Of a DNA stretch of 21,997 nt, positions 17,350 to 21,997 are shown in pieces. Origin of the DNA: Mycoemilia scoparia (taxonomy: Eukaryota; Kickxellomycota; Kickxellomycetes; Kickxellales; Kickxellaceae); assembly GCA_027575805.1 (NCBI GenBank), contig JANBPU010000262.1, forward strand, positions 1-21,997. Direction: 5' to 3'. The position numbers were made by a program, and so were the translations under genes. The notes under the pieces are model-generated. The model did no database searches and was not told the origin of the DNA. It saw nothing but the letters and a program-made list of their open reading frames with translations. The stretch's first letter is position 1. Each line of letters starts with the position of its first letter.

Positions 17350-17940
17350 TGTGTTTATTTCTTTAGTTGATAAGTTATTTTCTCTCTTGTGTCTTTGTTG
17401 TTATCCTTTACGAAATAGTGAGTACTTAGTTTTTGCAAAAAAAGATATGAACATGTATTCGCATAATATGCAATCCTTTGATATAATAATATTGTTATTA
17501 TTATAGATGTATAAATAAAAGAGACAAAAAAAGTACTCTTTGTCAATATTACTAGTGTCTGTTGTTCCCTTTAAGTTGTTTACTTTTCAACGGGCTTTGT
17601 AGACCATGTATGCTGTTCTCATTGAATGTGGTTGGGATAAAGAGAGATTCACGTGTACAGCTAGCCAATCAAATGCCCAAATTTGGATAAAATGCTAGGT
17701 CTATGATGGAGTTATTATGATCTGATTAAATATGATCAGTGTGCATCCTTCTTGAGATTTTTTATAAATTCCAATGCATTGTTAATTTAACATTGTTTAA
17801 CAATTTGCTTACTTCTTATATATATATCTATCTATCTATCTATATTAATTTCTATTATATATAGACCTGTTTGTAAACCGAGGCTTAAAAGGCATAGCAT
17901 ATTGAAAATAATCAGGTGCGAGAGAAAATAACGATACATA
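17350..17940. promoter_or_regulatory. Shared divergent promoter region, Mis12-like / PBDC1
   Basis: These 591 bases separate two divergently transcribed genes and must contain both promoters. The stretch is AT-rich, with a TATC microsatellite (about 17825-17844) set in TATATA runs that may act as the PBDC1 TATA region. No specific factor site is convincing. Confidence 0.5.
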
Positions 17941-18806
17941 ATGAGCTTAAAAGCAGAGGATATGGGCAACATGCCCGAAATTGAAAAGCAATGGGCTGTT
18001 GTAGCAATGCACCATGCCGAAACCTACTATAAAATTTTGCAGGCTATGGACGGAAAGAACTTGAAATTAACAAAGTAAGTGCTTTTTGAATTATAAGTGG
18101 TACTCAATTTATTTATCATGGTACTACTATCAAAAAAGAGAGAAATATTCATTACAAAAAAAAGAACAAATGCTTTATCTATAGCTAGCTGCCTTTTTAA
18201 AATAAACGATTTAGCTACAGAGATTAATTCTATTGTTAATTTTTGATGATAATGTAGGATTGACGATGAGATCTATGAACATTTCAAAAAGATGTTTCCT
18301 GAAATCGATGTTACAGAGCTTAACGAAAAAGATTTCAAGACGCCTGAAGCCAAGGCTCGGTGGAGACCATTCATCAATGAATATGAAAATAAGGTCAAGG
18401 ATTTCAACTATGGTACTTTGTTGAGAATCAGAGCTGATGGCGATTATACTGAAGACAATACCATGTTTGGTAAGCTTGGATCTTTATATAATAGTTAACA
18501 GTTGTCAATGATTGAACTTGTATTAATGACACTTGGCTTGGTTATATTATTTTAATAATGAATGAATGGGGTTTTGGCTATTTAGCTACTCGTACTCAGG
18601 TAATTATCTATAAATTTGTTTGTTGACCTTCAATGGTCATTATTTGTGGGGGGGATCTGCCCAATTATTGCTATACCATGGAAGTATGATTAAAAACTTA
18701 GTATATTTGATTTATAATATTTGTGTGTGCGTGTGTATAGTTCTACTGCATCGAAATCTCTCGTAACAAACTTGGTTATAACTCTCCAATTTGCCAGAAA
18801 AAATAA
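17941..18806 (+). CDS. PBDC1 / YPL225W-like protein, 141 residues, four exons
   Basis: The exons are 17941-18074, 18258-18469, 18586-18599 and 18741-18806 (TAA 18804-18806). Introns are 183, 116 and 141 nt, all GT-AG with donors GTAAGT, GTAAGC and GTAATT. The spliced protein carries the family signature throughout: EKQWAVVAMHHAETYYKIL (residues 15-33), LKLTKIDDEIYEHFKKMFPE (41-60), then KARWRPFINEYENKVKDFNYGTLLR, and NTMF-ATRTQ-FYCIEISRNKLG. Length matches yeast YPL225W (about 146). Members of this family are small cytosolic proteins. The yeast one is known as a ribosome-associated chaperone for newly made eEF1A; the older 'polysaccharide biosynthesis' label is historical. Exon 3 is only 14 nt. 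The short unspliced ORF 18292-18498 runs into intron 2 and is an artefact. Confidence 0.92.
18586..18599 (+). other. 14-nt microexon of PBDC1
   Basis: The sequence CTACTCGTACTCAG sits between acceptor TTTAG and donor GTAATT. With the G left by exon 2 it encodes Ala-Thr-Arg-Thr-Gln, joining NTMF to FYCIEISRN. Without it, joining exon 2 directly to exon 4 shifts the frame and loses the conserved NTMFA-x-R-x-QF segment. Confidence 0.85.
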
Positions 18807-18870
18807 ACTATTACTTTTTCTAATAGTAACATATATTTAGCGTTTATGATTAAAAATACCCCTTCCCAAA

Positions 18871-18876
18871 AATAAA
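18871..18876 (+). terminator. Candidate poly(A) signal of PBDC1
   Basis: AATAAA lies 65 bases past the stop. Another copy (18802-18807) overlaps the TAA itself and is less likely to be used. Confidence 0.4.
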
Positions 18877-19029
18877 TATCTTTATCCGGAGAATATTAAA
18901 TAAAACCTTATAGATTTTACAATCCCATTAGTAAAGTCTTTATCCAAAAGACAAGTAGGGGGTTTGCTGAGTTTATAGAGATAGATTCTTTTATTTTTGT
19001 TAGAGAGCTTTCTTTTTTACAGAGAGAGG

Positions 19030-19100
19030 ATATGTACCATGATTTTTGAAGGGTGCCTTTTGGCGGCCAGCAGTTATAGAGGGAATCACAGCCAAATGAG
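19030..19100. repeat. MITE-like element, family 1, left half only
   Basis: The stretch TTTTTGAAGGGTGCCTTTTG through CAGTTATAG to GAATCACAGCCAAATGAG matches the left part and middle of 11407-11529 with similar spacing. The middle block is closest to the copy at 12592. The right terminal repeat was not found. A family-2 repeat begins about 30 bases later. Confidence 0.5.
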
Positions 19101-19131
19101 CAATCATTATTTGTTATTAAATGGTAATATT

Positions 19132-19260
19132 TCAATAGTGACTGAATCGCTAAGGTAGGCAGAAATAGGCCCTCATTAGATTTTGGTCCAATCACCAGCC
19201 ATTTGCTAAGCAATTCCTATGGACTCATTTTGCCTACAACCTTGTGAACTCCGACCATAT
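19132..19260 (+). repeat. Dispersed repeat, family 2, copy 3
   Basis: The blocks AATAGTGACTGAATC, GTAGGCAGAAATAGGCCCTC, AGATTTTGGTCCAATCACCAG, CTATGGACTCATTTTGCCTA and TTGTGAACTCCGACCATAT parallel the copies at 3272-3405 and (inverted) 5834-5970. Inside it, 19155-19237 is bounded by inverted ends (GTAGGCA...TGCCTAC), a possible core element. Confidence 0.6.
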
Positions 19261-19490
19261 GCAAAGTTTAAAGGATTTGTAATCAGCTCAATAGTAATAG
19301 CTCAAAAACCACATCATAGAGGAATTTGGTTGGCTATTGATCAGATTTGATCTTCAGAACGACCTGGAATAAATTTCCCGCTGTGATCTGTGCCATGCGT
19401 TATTTTGGATGTTTGATTAGAAATGATAATGAGTGATTTTGGCTTGTAATGCTGACAATGATAGGTGCTGCCATACTGTAACCATGCTAC

Positions 19491-19512
19491 TTACGTCAGT
19501 GCGTTTATAAAA
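19491..19512 (+). promoter_or_regulatory. bZIP-type site (TTACGTCA) next to the TATA box of glutathione reductase
   Basis: TTACGTCA (19491-19498), the CRE/AP-1-like core bound by fungal bZIP factors (Atf1, Pap1/Yap1 relatives), is followed eight bases later by TATAAAA (19506-19512). Together they lie about 190 bases before the ATG at 19697. Stress-responsive control would suit this gene. Sequence supports the site; binding is inferred. Confidence 0.45.
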
Positions 19513-19696
19513 TCAAGCTTGTAATATATGATAACAAATGCTTATATTTGCATCTCCTCTCCTCTCTCTCTCTCTTTTGGAACAGTTTAAAAGTATCCCA
19601 ACTTTCTTCTTCTAGCTTTGATCCAACTATACAACTATCTTTTTGTATTTATTTTCCTGTTTCTATATTACAAGCCGATATTTCCTTTTGCTTACA

Positions 19697-21106
19697 ATGT
19701 CAGGTGCAGCTAGTAAGGTATTTGATTTCATCGTTATCGGGGGTGGTAGTGGCGGTCTAGCATGTGCCCGTCGTGCCGCTTCATACAAGGCCAAAGTAGC
19801 CCTTATTGAAGGCAGCGGGCGTTTAGGAGGAACCTGTGTAAATGTCGGCTGTGTCCCCAAAAAGGTCATGTTCAATGGCGCCTCCCTAAAGGAAAGTTTT
19901 GAAGATGCCAAGCACTATGGCTTTAGCATTCCCGGAGAAATTGGTTTTAACTGGAATGCCATAAAACAATCCAGAGATGCTTATGTCAAACGGCTCAATG
20001 GAATCTATGATCGTAATGTAGCCAAGGATGGTGTTGAGTATATCGAAGGAATGGGGACTATTGTTGGACAGAACAAAGTCAAAGTCAACGATACCATATA
20101 CGAAGCCAGCAAGATCCTAATTGCTGTAGGAGGTCGTCCTACTATTCCTAAAATCGAGGGATCTGAGTATGGTATTGACAGCGATGGGTTCTTTGATCTT
20201 GAGCAACAGCCAAAGAAGGTTGCGGTTGTAGGAACCGGATATATTGGAATCGAGATGGCTGGCATTTTCAAGACCTTGGGAACCGATACTACTGTGTTTT
20301 CTCGCACTGATCAAATTTTGCGTCATCACGATAGTGTTATTGGTGAGACCATGATGGAAGAGATGGAACGGATTGGAATAAAGTTTGTTCGTAGATCAGG
20401 CGTTAACAAGGTGACAAAGAATGATGAGGTCACGGCAGGAGACAATAGGAGCGAGTTGCCGTATGTTTTGCATTATGACCAGGATGGAAAGTCACTTAGC
20501 GACAAGTTTGATTGTATCCTGTGGGCAGTTGGTCGTCATCCTAATACCCAGAATCTTGGCCTTGAAAGTGTCGGTGTAAAGACTGATAAACGTGGCCACA
20601 TCATTGTTGATGAGTACCAAGAGACGGGTGTTCCTGGTGTCTATTCGCTAGGCGATGTTTGTGGAAAATCCGAACTTACTCCAGTTGCCATTGCGGCTGG
20701 ACGCAGACTGGCTAATCGCCTCTTTGGTGGCGAGACTTTCAAGAATGATAAACTTGATTATACCAATATTCCTACTGTTATCTTTGGACACCCCCCTGCT
20801 GGTACTTGCGGTCTGACTGAGCCTGAGGCCTGTAAAAAGTATGGCGATGAGAATATCAAGGTTTATCGTAGCAAGTTTGTTAACATGTATAATGCACTTA
20901 CCCCATACAAACCACCTACTATTTTCAAACTGATTGTTACTTTACCTGAAGAGAAGGTCGTTGGTGTTCATCTTATTGGTCGTGGTTCTGATGAAATCCT
21001 TCAAGGTTTTGGTGTTGCAATGAAGATGGGTGCTACCAAGAAGGACTTTGATAGCTGTGTTGCTATTCATCCTACAAGTGCCGAAGAACTTGTCACCATG
21101 GTCTAA
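19697..21106 (+). CDS. GLR1: Glutathione reductase, 469 residues, intronless
   Basis: This is an FAD flavoenzyme that reduces glutathione disulfide with NADPH. The FAD-binding GGGSGG is at 15-20. The redox pair is C47 and C52 in [12 protein letters not shown], with spacing and flanks typical of the family. The NADPH-binding GTGYIGIE is at 179-186, followed by R203 and R209 (SRTDQILR), which select NADPH over NADH. GDVCGK is at 319-324 for FAD, and the catalytic HPTSAEE (H458, E463) is near the C-terminus. The length matches the cytosolic enzyme. The start is the first in-frame ATG (TTACAATGTCAGG). The frame continues upstream as far as a stop at 19619, but only through non-ATG codons, so no mitochondrial leader is evident. 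It is clearly not thioredoxin or trypanothione reductase, since it lacks a C-terminal selenocysteine/Cys pair and the sequence fits GR. Confidence 0.96.
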   Translation: MSGAASKVFDFIVIGGGSGGLACARRAASYKAKVALIEGSGRLGGTCVNVGCVPKKVMFNGASLKESFEDAKHYGFSIPGEIGFNWNAIKQSRDAYVKRLNGIYDRNVAKDGVEYIEGMGTIVGQNKVKVNDTIYEASKILIAVGGRPTIPKIEGSEYGIDSDGFFDLEQQPKKVAVVGTGYIGIEMAGIFKTLGTDTTVFSRTDQILRHHDSVIGETMMEEMERIGIKFVRRSGVNKVTKNDEVTAGDNRSELPYVLHYDQDGKSLSDKFDCILWAVGRHPNTQNLGLESVGVKTDKRGHIIVDEYQETGVPGVYSLGDVCGKSELTPVAIAAGRRLANRLFGGETFKNDKLDYTNIPTVIFGHPPAGTCGLTEPEACKKYGDENIKVYRSKFVNMYNALTPYKPPTIFKLIVTLPEEKVVGVHLIGRGSDEILQGFGVAMKMGATKKDFDSCVAIHPTSAEELVTMV

Positions 21107-21198
21107 GCATGTGTTTCATCCACATATCCTATTATATTCTTTTTTTCATTATTACAACTTTGATTTATTTATACTTAAATATTATACACCAATTTTAA

Positions 21199-21204
21199 AA
21201 TAAA
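21199..21204 (+). terminator. Poly(A) signal of glutathione reductase
   Basis: AATAAA lies about 93 bases after the TAA that ends at 21106. Confidence 0.5.
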
Positions 21205-21506
21205 AATTAGATAATAAGGTGTTTTGAACCGTTGTTTTTGTGTGACTCATTGGTTGATATTATTGTTATTAGTAAAAAGCAGAAATTAGGCGAGTATATT
21301 ATAAAATATGGTTAAAAAAGTACACTATGTATATAAAAAATGTTTCGAAATATTACAAAATCGACAGTCCGCATGTGAATGGGATATTAAGGATGGACAA
21401 TCGCAGGAAATCATTCGGAGAGTATTTTGAGCAGTCGTATAATTACAAGGCCAAAGCGTAAGGAGGTGCAGAGAAATACAAAATAGTTTTGGTTGCTGAC
21501 ATTCGG

Positions 21507-21512
21507 TTTATT
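21507..21512 (-). terminator. Poly(A) signal of the 44-codon gene
   Basis: AATAAA on the minus strand, 22 bases past the TAA at 21535-21537. Confidence 0.5.
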
Positions 21513-21534
21513 CGGTTCACTATAGCAGGAAGGC

Positions 21535-21669
21535 TTAAAGTGTTGTGATGGGGAAGTCAGCAGGGTTCTTGGCTCTCATTGATCCCTTGAATGACTTGGC
21601 AGCGGTTTTGAAGTCCGATTTCTTGCTGAAAGAAGTGGTGGTAGTGGCGGAAGCAGTGAAGGCAAACAT
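21535..21669 (-). CDS. Small protein of 44 residues, unknown function
   Basis: The ATG is at 21669 and the TAA at 21535-21537. The protein starts MFAFTASATTTTSFSKKSDF and continues with KTAAKSFKGSMRAKNPADF, ending PITTL. It is basic (six Lys, one Arg, two Asp), Ser/Thr/Ala-rich, and has no membrane span. No family was recognised. Three things support a real gene despite its size: a TATA box 158 bases upstream, an AATAAA 22 bases downstream, and codon use unlike the AT-ending norm of most of the window. Phe is TTC in five of six, Lys is AAG in four of six, and Ala is GCC or GCT only. Such bias usually marks highly expressed fungal genes. It is convergent with glutathione reductase. A chance ORF remains possible. 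Confidence 0.55.
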   Translation of the reverse strand: MFAFTASATTTTSFSKKSDFKTAAKSFKGSMRAKNPADFPITTL

Positions 21670-21826
21670 TCTGAGCGCAAGGGAGCTTATTCAAAGATTG
21701 ATGGTAAAGTAGAATAGGGGTTTAAAATGCGTAAAGGCAAATGTAAGTTGCTTAGAGAGAATCGAGAAGAGTTGGGATGCCGATGTATTTGTGATGATCT
21801 ATAAGCGAAAAGAGGATTTCTTGGGA

Positions 21827-21834
21827 TATTTATA
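21827..21834 (-). promoter_or_regulatory. TATA box of the 44-codon gene
   Basis: The minus strand reads TATAAATA, nearly the same element as that of the F-box-like gene. It lies 158 bases upstream of the ATG at 21669. Confidence 0.45.
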
Positions 21835-21997
21835 TCTGCAAGGTTCAAGCGGGACCGCAAAAAAGATTCCCTTCTGCACGCTCCAAAGCATTAATCCACA
21901 TACACGGAGGACATAATGCAGAGGCTTAGACACGTTTTATTTTCCAGATTTAACTAGAAAATAAACAAACATGGATCTGGTGTTTGCAATAACATAT

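Larger units (their letters stand above)
21107..21534. other. Convergent spacer between glutathione reductase and the 44-codon gene
   Basis: It holds the 3' end of glutathione reductase on plus and that of the small gene on minus. Bases 21361-21480 are less AT-rich than the rest and contain overlapping short open frames on both strands. None has enough support to be called. Confidence 0.5.

Noticed and set aside
18917..19213. 98-codon minus-strand open frame
   Set aside because: It overlaps family-1 and family-2 repeats and has no promoter, poly(A) signal or domain.
19538..19615. 24-codon upstream ORF (ATG to TAG) in the glutathione reductase leader, in the same frame as the gene
   Set aside because: The transcription start may lie at or after this ATG, since the TATA box is only about 30 bases before it. 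It cannot be called a uORF without start-site data. No intron joining it to the main frame was found.
19643..19696. 18-codon N-terminal extension of glutathione reductase from TTG, possibly a mitochondrial leader
   Set aside because: It would need a non-ATG start, and the extension is hydrophobic and nearly uncharged, unlike an amphipathic presequence. The ATG at 19697 fits the family start.
21327..21461. 44-codon plus-strand ORF in the spacer before the small minus-strand gene
   Set aside because: It has a plausible-looking C-terminal half (RRKSFGEYFEQSYNYKAKA), but no promoter or poly(A) signal on that strand. The opposite strand is open over the same stretch. Unresolved.
21972..21997. Possible start of a plus-strand gene (ATG in an AAACATGG context) at the right edge
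   Set aside because: Only nine codons are visible. It cannot be distinguished from chance.

Overview
This window is nuclear DNA from a eukaryote, most probably an AT-rich fungus. The evidence is spliceosomal introns with GTAAGT/GTGAGT-type donors, TATA boxes, AATAAA signals on the correct strand after stop codons, and recognisable Mis12/Mtw1-like kinetochore, PBDC1/YPL225W-like and glutathione reductase genes. An early-diverging ('zygomycete'-type) fungus is my inference. It rests on the mixture of intronless and intron-bearing genes, the bacterial-style fused P-protein and the repeat-laden spacers. No rRNA or tRNA gene, CRISPR array or prokaryotic operon was recognised.

Layout. The left edge holds the last codons of a plus-strand gene (to 89). 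It converges on a minus-strand F-box/LRR-like gene (454-2178). A repeat-bearing spacer (2300-3540) precedes a weak candidate for a small secreted protein (3544-3787). Next comes a two-exon gene for a fused chorismate mutase/prephenate dehydratase/ACT protein (4027-5359), the phenylalanine branch of aromatic amino-acid synthesis. After another repeat comes an intronless 1680-residue helical protein of unknown family (6183-11225). A 3.1-kb gene-poor stretch (11310-14390) carries small inverted-repeat elements and microsatellites. A TATA box and a long AUG-free CT/CA-rich leader then precede a gene with a lone Clp-N-like domain (14770-15609). It converges on a Mis12/Mtw1-like gene (16210-17349, minus). 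That gene diverges from the four-exon PBDC1 homologue (17941-18806), which has a 14-nt microexon. Another repeat-bearing spacer leads to glutathione reductase (19697-21106), with a bZIP-type site beside its TATA box. A well-delimited 44-codon minus-strand gene (21535-21669) lies near the right edge.

The genes do not form one pathway. They look like ordinary fungal housekeeping genes interspersed with lineage-specific ones. The parts most worth following up are the P-protein fusion with an altered chorismate-mutase active site, the stand-alone Clp-N-like protein, the PBDC1 microexon, two families of short non-coding dispersed repeats (four and three copies), the unknown 1680-residue protein, and the tiny gene whose codon use differs from its neighbours.
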